NCBI RefSeq assembly: GCF_037969725.1
Contig: NZ_CP150203.1
Coordinates: 2,310,001-2,374,000, forward strand
Direction of reading: 5' to 3'
Length of the DNA: 64,000 bases
Origin: Paenibacillus sp. FSL W8-0426
Lineage (GTDB): Bacteria; Bacillota; Bacilli; Paenibacillales; Paenibacillaceae
In this document: positions 26,782 to 35,139 of the stretch, in pieces
How the letters are laid out: each line of letters opens with the position of its first letter
How positions within the stretch are numbered: position 1 is the first letter of the stretch
Notes under the pieces: model-generated
Seen by the model: the letters and a program-made list of their open reading frames with translations, nothing else
Databases searched by the model: none
Told to the model about the DNA's origin: nothing
Made by a program: the position numbers and the translations under genes

Positions 26782-27879
26782 ATGAGTATGGACTTTATTG
26801 AAGCAATGAATGAATTGGAGCGGGAAAAAGGGATTAGCAAGGATGTGCTGTTTGAAGCCATCGAAGCAGCTCTGATTTCCAGCTACAAACGGAACTTTAA
26901 CACAGCTCAGAACGTGCGCGTCGACATGAACCGCAACACGGGCGTCATCCGGGTATATGCCCGCAAATTGATCGTCGAGGAAGTATTGGATTCCCGGACG
27001 GAAATTTCCTTGCCGGCAGCCCGCGAAATCAATCCTCACTTCCAATTGGAAGATATCGCGGAGATTGAAGTTACGCCGCGCGATTTCGGCCGCATTGCCG
27101 CCCAAACGGCGAAACAGGTCGTGACGCAGCGCATTCGCGAAGCAGAACGCGGGTTGATTTACAACGCTTTCGTGGATAAAGAGGAAGATATCGTCACAGG
27201 CGTTGTGCAGCGTCAGGATTTGCGCAATATTTACATCGACCTGGGCAAGATCGAAGCGGCATTGCCTTTGACGGAATTGATGCCGAACGAGAAGTTTGCT
27301 CACGGCGACCGGATCAAGGCGTACATCACGAAAGTGGAAAATACGACCAAAGGCCCGCAAATCATTTTGTCCCGTACGCATCCAGGTTTGTTGAAACGTC
27401 TCTTCGAGCTGGAAGTTCCCGAGATTTTCGACGGCGTGGTAGAAATTCGTTCCGTCGCTCGCGAAGCTGGCTTCCGTTCCAAAATCGCGGTGCATTCCCG
27501 CAATGAGGAAGTCGATCCGGTCGGTTCCTGCGTAGGGCCGAAAGGCACGCGCGTGCAGACCATCGTGAATGAGCTGCGCGGCGAGAAAATCGATATCGTT
27601 CGATACTCTGAACAAGTGGATGAGTATGTGGCCAATGCCCTCAGCCCTTCCAAAGTTTTGGAGGTTCAGGTATTCGAGGAAGAGAAGATGGCGCGGGTCA
27701 TCGTTCCTGATTATCAGCTCTCGCTGGCAATCGGGATCAAGGGACAGAATGCCCGTCTTGCGGCCAAACTGACCGGTTGGAAGATCGATATCAAGAGCGA
27801 GACCCAGGCAGAACAGGAGTTTGGCAGAGAAAAGGATTCTTCCGCGGAAATGCATCAGGATTCCGTCTCCGTCGACTAG
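26782..27879 (+). CDS. nusA: Transcription termination/antitermination factor NusA
   Basis: RNA polymerase-binding factor modulating pausing and termination. The 365-residue protein has an N-terminal RNAP-binding domain (MDFIEAMNELEREKGISKDVLFEAIEAALISSYKR), an S1 domain (about 135-200), and two KH domains (VDPVGSCVGPKGTRVQTIVNEL and LSLAIGIKGQNARLAAKLTGWKIDI). It lacks the C-terminal acidic repeats of enterobacterial NusA, as usual in Firmicutes. ATG 26782 follows AAAGGGGG. Confidence 0.98.
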   Translation: MSMDFIEAMNELEREKGISKDVLFEAIEAALISSYKRNFNTAQNVRVDMNRNTGVIRVYARKLIVEEVLDSRTEISLPAAREINPHFQLEDIAEIEVTPRDFGRIAAQTAKQVVTQRIREAERGLIYNAFVDKEEDIVTGVVQRQDLRNIYIDLGKIEAALPLTELMPNEKFAHGDRIKAYITKVENTTKGPQIILSRTHPGLLKRLFELEVPEIFDGVVEIRSVAREAGFRSKIAVHSRNEEVDPVGSCVGPKGTRVQTIVNELRGEKIDIVRYSEQVDEYVANALSPSKVLEVQVFEEEKMARVIVPDYQLSLAIGIKGQNARLAAKLTGWKIDIKSETQAEQEFGREKDSSAEMHQDSVSVD

Positions 27880-27906
27880 AGCTAAGCACGGGGGGGGCGT
27901 TAATGT

Positions 27907-28215
27907 ATGAAACCAAAAAAAGTACCGCTGCGCAAATGTGTGGCGTGTCAGGAAATGATGCCCAAAAAGCAGCTGATTCGCGTGGTCAAAACGCCCGAGG
28001 ATGAGGTGCTGATCGATCTGACTGGCAAAAAATCCGGACGTGGCGCGTATTTATGCGGCAAAGAATCTTGTTTCAAGCTTGCATTCAAAAACCGGTCCCT
28101 GGACCGGGCGTTGAAAGGCAAGGTTTCACCGGAAATTTACGAGCAGCTGGCTGCAGACTTCATTCGCGTGGAGGATGAATTCAAGGCTGCGCAGGAGCGT
28201 GATCAGGATGAGTGA
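27907..28215 (+). CDS. rnpM: RNase P modulator RnpM (YlxR)
   Basis: Small RNA-binding protein of the YlxR family (DUF448); in Bacillus subtilis YlxR has been reported to bind RNase P RNA and modulate its activity. The 102-residue protein has the signature RKCVACQEMMPKKQLIRVV and GKKSGRGAYLCGKESCFKLAFKNRSLDRALK, with paired cysteines. ATG 27907 is chosen; an overlapping ATG at 27903 is in another frame. The preceding stretch of G residues serves as the Shine-Dalgarno. It overlaps the next gene by 8 bp. Confidence 0.95.
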   Translation: MKPKKVPLRKCVACQEMMPKKQLIRVVKTPEDEVLIDLTGKKSGRGAYLCGKESCFKLAFKNRSLDRALKGKVSPEIYEQLAADFIRVEDEFKAAQERDQDE

Positions 28216-28537
28216 CCAAAAAGTGTTATCTTACCTCGGACTCGCGATGCGCGCAGGCAAGCTGGCTACCGGTGAAGAAATTGTGCTCAAAGCAATCCGC
28301 TCTTCCGAAGCTAAAATGGTTATTGTTGCGGGTGACGCCTCGGCCAATACACAAAAGAAATTTCGCGACAAATGCGGTTCCTACCAGGTGCCGCTCGTCA
28401 TCGGTTTTGACCGGGATCGCCTGGGTTCAAGTATCGGTAAAGACACGCGGGTTGTTCTTGCAGTAACGGACGTTGGGTTTGCAAAAATGATCTCCAAGCA
28501 AGTCGGTATAATGTCGGAGGTGGAGTATATTGAGTAA
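28208..28537 (+). CDS. rplGA: L7Ae-family K-turn binding protein YlxQ (RplGA)
   Basis: A 109-residue L7Ae/L30e-fold protein that binds kink-turn RNA. It starts [30 protein letters not shown] and has [21 protein letters not shown], typical of the YlxQ/YbxF group. ATG 28208 lies inside the end of rnpM; a longer in-frame reading from 28175 adds residues not seen in the family. Its end overlaps infB by 8 bp, so rnpM, ylxQ and infB are translationally linked. Confidence 0.93.
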   Translation: MSDQKVLSYLGLAMRAGKLATGEEIVLKAIRSSEAKMVIVAGDASANTQKKFRDKCGSYQVPLVIGFDRDRLGSSIGKDTRVVLAVTDVGFAKMISKQVGIMSEVEYIE

Positions 28538-31169
28538 ACAGGACAACAAGGATAAATTGCGGGTTTATGAATATGCGAAGTCCCTTAACATGAGCAGCAA
28601 AGAAATCATAACCATTCTTAAAAAACTGGATATTCCGGTGAACAATCATATGAGCGTCATGGAGAATGGTTCGGTGGATAAAGTGGAACAATTTTTTAAA
28701 AACATAAAATCATCTGCAGCTACGAAGCAGGGCTCCGAACCAAAGTCCGTTGCCACATCTTCGGTGCGCAGCGACAAAACAGTGGACAACAGCAAGCCGG
28801 CCGGCGGAGTGAACACGCCGGGCAATTCAAGTTCTTCCGGCAGTCCCGTACAAACAAAAATACAACAGGAAAAGCAGGTAGGTATGAACAATAGACCAAA
28901 TTCCAACAATAACAACGGCTCCCAAAGACACAGCGGCCAAGACAGCCGCAACAGATCCAATAGCTCCCAAGGTTCAAACCAAGGGGGACAATCCGGCAAC
29001 CGCTCCAGACCGGCGCAAAACGGAACTAACGGCAGTGCAGGCTCCCGTCCGCAAGGCGGAACTGGCGGCAGCACCGCATCCCGTCCGCAAGGCGGAACTG
29101 GTGGCAGCACCGGATCCCGTCCGCAAGGCGGAGGACAGCGCAGCAACAACAGCGGTGGCGGTCAAGTAAGAAACGCAAATTCAAGCAATGGCGGCAATCG
29201 CAGCGGCGGCCAAGGCCAGAGCCAAGGCCAAGGACAAGGACAACGCCGAGGCGGCCAAGGCGGTTCGGGCGGAAACAACAACGGTAACCGTTCCAACAAT
29301 GGTGGCGGACGTCGTTTCGATGACGGACGCGGCAACAATTTCCGCAACAATCGTGGTGGAAAAAATAACCGTGGCAGAAATCAACACCAGTCCCCGCCGC
29401 GCGAGAAAATCGACAATACGCCGAAGAAAATCATCGTTCGTGGTGACATGACGGTAGGCGAAACAGCGAAGCTGCTGCACAAAGACGCTTCCGAGGTGAT
29501 CAAAAAGCTGATTGGCATGGGCGTTATGGCGACCATCAACCAAGAGCTCGATATTGATACGATTCTTCTTCTCGCGGGTGAATTCGGTGTTGAAGTCGAA
29601 GTGAAAATCCCGGTTGAGGACGATCGTTTCGAAACGGTTGAAGAGAACGACGATCCGGCAGATTTGCAGTCCCGTCCACCGGTCGTTACCATCATGGGTC
29701 ACGTTGACCATGGTAAAACAACGCTGCTTGATGCCATTCGTAGAACAAACGTTACAGGCGGCGAAGCAGGCGGAATCACGCAGCATATCGGTGCTTATCA
29801 AGTTGAGATCAACAACAAGAAAATCACGTTCTTGGACACGCCAGGTCACGAAGCGTTTACCGCTATGCGTGCGCGTGGAGCTCAGGTTACGGATATTACC
29901 ATCATTGTGGTAGCTGCCGATGACGGCGTCATGCCACAAACGGTTGAAGCGATCAACCATGCCAAAGCGGCCGGACTTCCGATTATCGTTGCCGTGAACA
30001 AAATCGATAAACCGGGTGCGGACCCAGATCGCGTTAAACAAGAATTGACCAACTATGAGCTCGTTCCGGAAGAGTGGGGCGGCGACACGATCTTTGTTAA
30101 CGTTTCGGCGAAACAACGCATCGGACTGGAAGGTCTGCTTGAAATGATTCTGCTCGTTGCAGAAGTAAACGAGTACAAAGCCAACCCGAACAAACGTGCC
30201 CGCGGTACGGTGATCGAAGCCGAGCTCGACAAAGGCCGTGGCCCGGTAGCTCGCGTTCTCGTACAGCACGGAACATTGAAAGTCGGGGATGCGTTTGTTG
30301 CAGGTAACTGTTTCGGACGTGTGCGCGCAATGGTCAATGACAAAGGACGCCGTTTGAAAGAAGCCGGACCTTCGACACCTGTAGAGATTACCGGTTTGAC
30401 CGAAGTTCCAGGCGCAGGCGATCCGTTCATGGTATTCGAAGACGAGCGCAAGGCACGTTCGATTGCCGACAAACGCGCGATTACGCAGCGTGAGTCCGAT
30501 CTGGGCACCAACACACGCGTAACGCTGGATGATTTGTTCAAACACATCAAAGACGGCGAAATCAAGGATCTGAACGTGATCATCAAAGGTGACGTGCAAG
30601 GTTCGGTTGAGGCGCTGAAAAGCTCCCTTGCCAAAATCGAAGTCGAAGGTGTGCGCGTAAAAATCATTCACAGTGGTGCAGGTGCAATTACCGAGTCTGA
30701 CATCATTCTCGCGACGGCATCGAACGCCATCGTGATCGGTTTCAATGTGCGTCCTGACAATCAGGCGAAAATCACGGCTGAGCAGGAGCAAGTAGACATT
30801 CGTCTGCATCGCGTCATCTACAGCGTGATCGAGGAAATCGAACAGGCGATGAAGGGTATGCTTGATCCGGTCTACAAAGAGAATGTCATTGGGCATGCAG
30901 AAGTTCGCAACACGTTCAAAATCAGCAAAGTGGGTACCATTGCAGGTTGTATGGTTACTTCCGGCAAAATCACACGTTCGGCGGAAGCTCGCCTGATTCG
31001 TGACGGCATCGTGCTGTACGAAGGCAAGCTGGATTCCTTGAAACGTTACAAAGATGATGCTAAAGAAGTAGCACAGGGCTACGAGTGCGGTATTACGCTG
31101 GATAATTATAACGATCTCAAAGAAGGCGACGTGATCGAAGCTTTCGTGATGGAGACCGTAGAACGATAA
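28530..31169 (+). CDS. infB: Translation initiation factor IF-2
   Basis: GTPase that delivers initiator fMet-tRNA to the 30S subunit. The 879-residue protein has an N-terminal IF2_N motif ([25 protein letters not shown]) and a low-complexity linker of about 200 residues (about 65-300) made of Gly, Asn, Ser, Gln and Arg. A second IF2_N motif follows ([22 protein letters not shown]), then the G domain with GHVDHGKTT near residue 390, DTPGHE and NKIDK, and the C-terminal beta-barrel domains. The start is TTG at 28530 after GGAGGTGG. The linker is unusually glycine- and asparagine-rich and contains a 36-nt tandem repeat. Confidence 0.98.
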   Translation: MSKQDNKDKLRVYEYAKSLNMSSKEIITILKKLDIPVNNHMSVMENGSVDKVEQFFKNIKSSAATKQGSEPKSVATSSVRSDKTVDNSKPAGGVNTPGNSSSSGSPVQTKIQQEKQVGMNNRPNSNNNNGSQRHSGQDSRNRSNSSQGSNQGGQSGNRSRPAQNGTNGSAGSRPQGGTGGSTASRPQGGTGGSTGSRPQGGGQRSNNSGGGQVRNANSSNGGNRSGGQGQSQGQGQGQRRGGQGGSGGNNNGNRSNNGGGRRFDDGRGNNFRNNRGGKNNRGRNQHQSPPREKIDNTPKKIIVRGDMTVGETAKLLHKDASEVIKKLIGMGVMATINQELDIDTILLLAGEFGVEVEVKIPVEDDRFETVEENDDPADLQSRPPVVTIMGHVDHGKTTLLDAIRRTNVTGGEAGGITQHIGAYQVEINNKKITFLDTPGHEAFTAMRARGAQVTDITIIVVAADDGVMPQTVEAINHAKAAGLPIIVAVNKIDKPGADPDRVKQELTNYELVPEEWGGDTIFVNVSAKQRIGLEGLLEMILLVAEVNEYKANPNKRARGTVIEAELDKGRGPVARVLVQHGTLKVGDAFVAGNCFGRVRAMVNDKGRRLKEAGPSTPVEITGLTEVPGAGDPFMVFEDERKARSIADKRAITQRESDLGTNTRVTLDDLFKHIKDGEIKDLNVIIKGDVQGSVEALKSSLAKIEVEGVRVKIIHSGAGAITESDIILATASNAIVIGFNVRPDNQAKITAEQEQVDIRLHRVIYSVIEEIEQAMKGMLDPVYKENVIGHAEVRNTFKISKVGTIAGCMVTSGKITRSAEARLIRDGIVLYEGKLDSLKRYKDDAKEVAQGYECGITLDNYNDLKEGDVIEAFVMETVER
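29043..29132 (+). repeat. infB: 36-nt tandem repeat in the infB linker (about 2.5 copies)
   Basis: Copies start at 29043, 29079 and 29115. Each encodes [12 protein letters not shown] or a near variant; the third is partial. The copies differ at only a few bases, which suggests recent duplication or recombination in a disordered linker. Confidence 0.85.
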
Positions 31170-31194
31170 GCAAGGAAGCATGAGGTGAACAACG

Positions 31195-31554
31195 ATGGCC
31201 AAGATTCGTACTGGCAGAGTAGGCGAACAGATCAAAAAAGAGCTTAGCTTGCTGATTCAATCGGAACTGAAAGATCCGCGCATCGGCTTTGTCACGGTGA
31301 CAGGCGTTGAAGTAACTAACGACCTGTCCCAAGCCAAAGTATATCTGAGTGTTTTCGGGGATGAAGAACAGAAGGATAATTCGCTTAAAGCGCTCGGAAA
31401 AGCAAATGGGTTTTTGCGTTCCGAGCTTGGCAAGCGCATCAGACTTCGCCATGTTCCCGAATTGATCTTCAAGATTGATGAGTCGATTGCCTATGGCAGC
31501 CGCATTGAAAAGCTGCTCGGGGATATCGGCAGCGATAACAACGAATCCCAGTAA
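31195..31554 (+). CDS. rbfA: Ribosome-binding factor A
   Basis: Cold-shock-related 30S maturation factor. The 119-residue protein has a KH-like fold with [52 protein letters not shown] and [26 protein letters not shown]. It follows infB by 25 bases with an adequate AGGTGA. The small gene ylxP, found between infB and rbfA in Bacillus subtilis, is missing here. Confidence 0.97.
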   Translation: MAKIRTGRVGEQIKKELSLLIQSELKDPRIGFVTVTGVEVTNDLSQAKVYLSVFGDEEQKDNSLKALGKANGFLRSELGKRIRLRHVPELIFKIDESIAYGSRIEKLLGDIGSDNNESQ

Positions 31555-31573
31555 TTGCATAAAGGAGACGGCT

Positions 31574-32545
31574 ATGCACACTTATGAACAGGCACTTCAG
31601 GACGGAAAGCAATTTCTGCTGGAGCATGACGATTACCTGGTCGTGTCGCATGTACAGCCGGACGGTGACGCAGTCAGCTCTACGGTAACGGTGGGCTGGC
31701 TGCTGTCATGTCTGGGGAAAACTTTCACGATGATGAACGAAGGCGAGATTCCGCAGCGCATGCGCTTCTTGTGGAATGCGGACCGCATCGTGAACATGAC
31801 CGAACAGCCGCCGCAGCGGAAGTACAAAGCAGTCATTTGCGTGGATTGTGCAGATTTTGCAAGAGTGGGCTTAACGAAGCAATATTTTGAAGAAGATGCC
31901 CTCATTTTGAATATCGACCATCATCCGACCAATGACGGTTACGGCACGGTGAATATCATTAAACCAGATGCAGCAGCAACGGCTGAAATTTTATTCGATT
32001 TTGTCGGACAGTTTCCGATCCAGATGGACAAGGCTGCGGCTACGGCTATTTATACAGGACTGTTAACGGATACGGGTGGATTTCGGTATGCCAACACAAG
32101 TCCTAATGTGATGACAACCGCCTCCAAATTGCTGGAGTATGGCGTGGATGGGCCGATGCTGGCCCAAATCCTGTTGGAGCAGGTTACTCTCCCGCAGGTG
32201 CGTATCCTGAACAAAGCGCTTTCCAGTCTGAAGATGACCGACGATGGCAAAATTGCCTGGGTAGTGATCACTCCCGAGGACATGGTGGCTTGCGGCGCGG
32301 CGAATGAAGATTTGGAAGGGATCGTCAACTATCCCCGCAATATTGAAGGGGTTGAAGTCGGTATTTTTTTCAAAGTCATTCATGACCAGGCCGTCAAAGT
32401 CTCTCTTCGTTCTGCAGGCAAGGTCAACGTCGCTGCACTTGCGCAAACCTTCGGCGGAGGCGGGCATGTGCTCGCTGCCGGTTGCCGGCTGGAAGGAAGC
32501 TTGGATGATATCGTAGACCGTGTATTGAAGCAGGTGAATGTATGA
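31574..32545 (+). CDS. nrnA: Bifunctional oligoribonuclease / PAP phosphatase NrnA
   Basis: DHH/DHHA1 phosphoesterase that degrades nano-RNA and hydrolyses 3'-phosphoadenosine 5'-phosphate. The 323-residue protein has the motifs SHVQPDGDAVSS, VDCAD, NIDHHPTND (the DHH motif), TDTGGFRY and the C-terminal DHHA1 motif GGGGHVLAAG. ATG 31574 follows AAGGAGA; the longer in-frame reading from 31475 overlaps rbfA and is rejected. Its end overlaps truB by 4 bp. Confidence 0.95.
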   Translation: MHTYEQALQDGKQFLLEHDDYLVVSHVQPDGDAVSSTVTVGWLLSCLGKTFTMMNEGEIPQRMRFLWNADRIVNMTEQPPQRKYKAVICVDCADFARVGLTKQYFEEDALILNIDHHPTNDGYGTVNIIKPDAAATAEILFDFVGQFPIQMDKAAATAIYTGLLTDTGGFRYANTSPNVMTTASKLLEYGVDGPMLAQILLEQVTLPQVRILNKALSSLKMTDDGKIAWVVITPEDMVACGAANEDLEGIVNYPRNIEGVEVGIFFKVIHDQAVKVSLRSAGKVNVAALAQTFGGGGHVLAAGCRLEGSLDDIVDRVLKQVNV

Positions 32546-33468
32546 TGGTAAAACCGTTTGAAGGGATTTTGCCGGTGTATAAGCCGGCAGGATTCACGTC
32601 CCATGATGTCGTTGCCAAAATGCGGCGAATCTTGAAGATGAAACGGATCGGACATACAGGAACGTTGGACCCTCAAGTCACGGGGGTACTCCCTTTGTGT
32701 CTTGGACGAGCAACAAGAGTTGTGGAGTACATGCAGGAACTTCCGAAGGAGTATCTGGCAACGTTGAGACTTGGATTGTCCACCGATACAGAAGATATGA
32801 CAGGTGAAGTTACCCAGCGGGCAGATGAACCGGTTCGTGTGGCAGAGGCGCAAGTTTTGCAGGTATTGCAGCAGTTTCTGGGTACGATCTCCCAGGTTCC
32901 GCCCATGTTTTCCGCGGTCAAGGTCGATGGCAAACGGTTGTACGAGCTTGCCCGTGAAGGAAAAACCGTGGAACGCAAAAGCCGCGAAGTGACTATTCAT
33001 GAATTGGAGCTGACGGGCATGGACGTCAGAGAAGATGTGACGGACATTTCCTTCCGCGCGCTATGTTCCAAGGGCACCTACATACGGACGTTGTGCGTCG
33101 ACATTGGCAAGGCGCTAGGTTATCCTTCCACGATGGTGAAGCTGGAACGTACGATATCTGCAGGCATTCCGGCAGACCGCTGCTTGCATATCGAAGACGT
33201 GGAGCGGCGTATGGCGGACGGAACGTTGGCCGATGCGCTGATTCCAGTGGATGAAGCTATTGGCTACTTGCCTGCCCATACGGTTGGCGATGCGCAGGCC
33301 AAAGGAGCCCTTCAGGGGCAAAAGCTATCGGCAAAGCTGCTCGATCCTCCCGCGGAGAAACCCGGACTTCTGCGTTTGTATGCGCAGGACGGCACATTTT
33401 ATGGTATTTTCGAACGGGATGAAGCCAAACCGACGGTGAAGGCGGTTAAAGTTTTTTTGCCGGAATAA
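32542..33468 (+). CDS. truB: tRNA pseudouridine(55) synthase TruB
   Basis: Makes pseudouridine 55 in the T-loop of tRNAs. The 308-residue protein has GILPVYKPAGFTSHDVVAKMRRI, the catalytic motif GHTGTLDPQVTGVLPLCLG (Asp in GTLDP), and the conserved CSKGTYIRTLCVDIGKALG. ATG 32542 overlaps the nrnA stop as ATGATG; the second ATG at 32545 is equally possible. The nrnA-truB-ribF order is typical for Bacilli. Confidence 0.97.
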   Translation: MMVKPFEGILPVYKPAGFTSHDVVAKMRRILKMKRIGHTGTLDPQVTGVLPLCLGRATRVVEYMQELPKEYLATLRLGLSTDTEDMTGEVTQRADEPVRVAEAQVLQVLQQFLGTISQVPPMFSAVKVDGKRLYELAREGKTVERKSREVTIHELELTGMDVREDVTDISFRALCSKGTYIRTLCVDIGKALGYPSTMVKLERTISAGIPADRCLHIEDVERRMADGTLADALIPVDEAIGYLPAHTVGDAQAKGALQGQKLSAKLLDPPAEKPGLLRLYAQDGTFYGIFERDEAKPTVKAVKVFLPE

Positions 33469-33536
33469 GGAAAACTTGAGTTTAGGCCGCGGTGATGCTA
33501 AGCTCTGTCTATCAAGCGAATTGCAGGTGAATGATT

Positions 33537-34475
33537 GTGAAAACGGTAATGCTATCGTATCCGCGGACGTTATCGTCCGAAGAATTGCATCCCCAGCCGC
33601 AGGTGCTGGCCATCGGCCAATTTGACGGACTGCATCTCGGGCATGCCAGCGTCATTTTATCGGCTGTGCGCATTGCGCGTGAAACCGGCACGCAAGCGGC
33701 CGTCATGACTTTTCACCCACACCCGAAAGAAGTCATGCGCAAAGGGGACTATGAGGGATATTTGACTCCTCTGAAAGATAAAGAAGACATCCTTTCAGCG
33801 ATGGGAGTGGATGTGCTTTATGTCGTTGAGTTCAACGAACAATTCTCCCACTTGTCGCCAGACCAGTTTGTGCAGGATCTGCTGCTTCCATTACAAACGC
33901 GAACTGCGGTCGTCGGATTCGATTTCCGTTTCGGCCACAAGGGAGCAGGGGACGAAGCGCTGCTTCGAGAACTGGGGGGCGAGCAAATGAGCGTTGAGAC
34001 GGTGCCGCCGTTTCTGTTAGGCGGCAAGAAGGTCAGCAGCTCGCTCATCCGGGGGCTGCTCCAGCGGGGCGAAATGGATGAGGCGAGTCGCTGGCTTGGA
34101 AGGCCGTACAGCATACGCGGCACCGTGGTGCATGGGGAGAAAAGAGGGCGAACCATCGGCTTCCCTACCGCCAATCTTGAGCTCACGGACCGTTACGTTG
34201 CACCGGCTACCGGCGTTTATGCCGTGCGAGTGGAGTATCGGGGACAGGAGCTGCGCGGGGTCATGAACCTTGGCGTGAAACCGACGTTTCATGAGCAGGG
34301 CATGAAACCGACCTTTGAAGTGCATCTGCTCGATTTCGAGGGGCAGCTGTATGATGAGGAATTGAAGGTAGAGCTGGTTCATTACATCCGTCCGGAACGC
34401 AAGTTTGCATCCATTGATGCACTCATTGCCCAGATTCGCGAGGATGCATTGACTGCCGCAAGGCTGCTCGGTTAA
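33537..34475 (+). CDS. ribF: Bifunctional riboflavin kinase / FAD synthetase
   Basis: Makes FMN and then FAD. The N-terminal nucleotidyltransferase domain has AIGQFDGLHLGHASVI and FDFRFGHKGAGD, and the C-terminal riboflavin kinase domain has EKRGRTIGFPTANLEL and GVMNLGVKPTF. I prefer GTG 33537 (312 residues, starting MKTV) because AGGTGA ends at 33530 and directly abuts the in-frame ATG 33531, leaving the correct gap only for GTG. No RFN riboswitch is visible upstream. Confidence 0.95.
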   Translation: MKTVMLSYPRTLSSEELHPQPQVLAIGQFDGLHLGHASVILSAVRIARETGTQAAVMTFHPHPKEVMRKGDYEGYLTPLKDKEDILSAMGVDVLYVVEFNEQFSHLSPDQFVQDLLLPLQTRTAVVGFDFRFGHKGAGDEALLRELGGEQMSVETVPPFLLGGKKVSSSLIRGLLQRGEMDEASRWLGRPYSIRGTVVHGEKRGRTIGFPTANLELTDRYVAPATGVYAVRVEYRGQELRGVMNLGVKPTFHEQGMKPTFEVHLLDFEGQLYDEELKVELVHYIRPERKFASIDALIAQIREDALTAARLLG

Positions 34476-34503
34476 CCATTGCATAATAAAATGGATGTTT
34501 ACA

Positions 34504-34533
34504 TTTACTTTTATTGGGCAACTATGATATAAT
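34504..34533 (+). promoter_or_regulatory. Sigma-A promoter of rpsO
   Basis: TTTACT at 34504-34509, an 18-base spacer and TATAAT at 34528-34533, with TG one base before the -10 (extended). The -35 is weak but the extended -10 is perfect. Confidence 0.7.
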
Positions 34534-34540
34534 GTACTAC

Positions 34541-34620
34541 GTTGTCCTTCGGGGCGACATTAACCTTGGCTTGGTTGCTTGCTCTCACCGGCGGTAACGA
34601 GGCTAATGGCGATTATTATG
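34541..34620 (+). promoter_or_regulatory. Structured rpsO leader (possible S15 autoregulatory element)
   Basis: The leader begins with the stable stem GTTGTCC-TTCG-GGGCGAC (34541-34558). Further stretches (GCTTGGTTGCTTGC, ACCGGCGGT) can also pair before the Shine-Dalgarno. S15 represses its own synthesis through leader RNA in several bacteria, including Bacilli. That this leader does so is inferred from position and structure only. Confidence 0.45.
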
Positions 34621-34635
34621 AAGGAGGTGAATAGG

Positions 34636-34905
34636 ATGGCATTGACTCAAGAACGCAAACAACAACTGATCGACGAGCACAAAACTCATGAGTCCGATAC
34701 AGGATCTCCTGAAGTGCAAGTTGCTATCCTTACGGAAAACATCAGAAGTTTGACAGACCACTTGCGTACGCACAAGAAAGACCACCACTCCCGTCGTGGC
34801 CTTTTGAAAATGGTAGGTCAACGTCGTAAGCTTTTGGCTTACGTGAAAAACAAAGATGTTAAACGTTACAGCGCACTGATCGAAAAACTCGGATTGCGTC
34901 GTTAA
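34636..34905 (+). CDS. rpsO: 30S ribosomal protein S15
   Basis: Primary binding protein of the 16S rRNA central domain. The 89-residue sequence [20 protein letters not shown] through [33 protein letters not shown] and [25 protein letters not shown] is standard. ATG 34636 is placed by the full AAGGAGGTGA at 34621-34630; an in-frame upstream start at 34579 lies within the leader. Followed by pnp, as in most bacteria. Confidence 0.98.
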   Translation: MALTQERKQQLIDEHKTHESDTGSPEVQVAILTENIRSLTDHLRTHKKDHHSRRGLLKMVGQRRKLLAYVKNKDVKRYSALIEKLGLRR

Positions 34906-34928
34906 TTATCGTACATGTCTTCAAAACC

Positions 34929-34993
34929 AACCTGGCTGTTATCCGCCGTTCTTTTGTCTGAAAGGACAAGCGGGCCCACAGCCGGGTTGTTTT
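34929..34993 (+). terminator. Terminator after rpsO
   Basis: AACCTGGCTG (34929-34938) pairs with CAGCCGGGTT (34979-34988) with one G-U pair, followed by GTTTTG. An inner stem (CTTTTGTC with GGACAAG) extends it. Confidence 0.65.
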
Positions 34994-35029
34994 GTAGATG
35001 AACGCGGTGCCATATATTTGTAAATGAAC

Positions 35030-35052
35030 GCTCCGCAAGGAGCTTTTGTTTT
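35030..35052 (+). terminator. Second short terminator before pnp
   Basis: GCTCC-GCAA-GGAGC followed by TTTTGTTTT. It is a compact stem placed about 90 bases before pnp, in tandem with the rpsO terminator. It may isolate pnp or terminate leaky rpsO transcripts. Confidence 0.65.
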
Positions 35053-35139
35053 GCATGAGAGTATATTAGAGCATGCAGGAAATACTGTGAGAATGCAGAA
35101 TCCATTGATGTAAGATTGATTTAAACAAGGAGGGATTTC

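Noticed and set aside
29043..29132. CRISPR-like repeat
   Set aside because: The repeats are tandem without spacers and lie in frame in infB; they encode a disordered linker.
29181..31235. 684-codon minus-strand ORF opposite infB
   Set aside because: Exact antisense shadow of the highly biased infB coding frame; no Shine-Dalgarno and no domain-like sequence.
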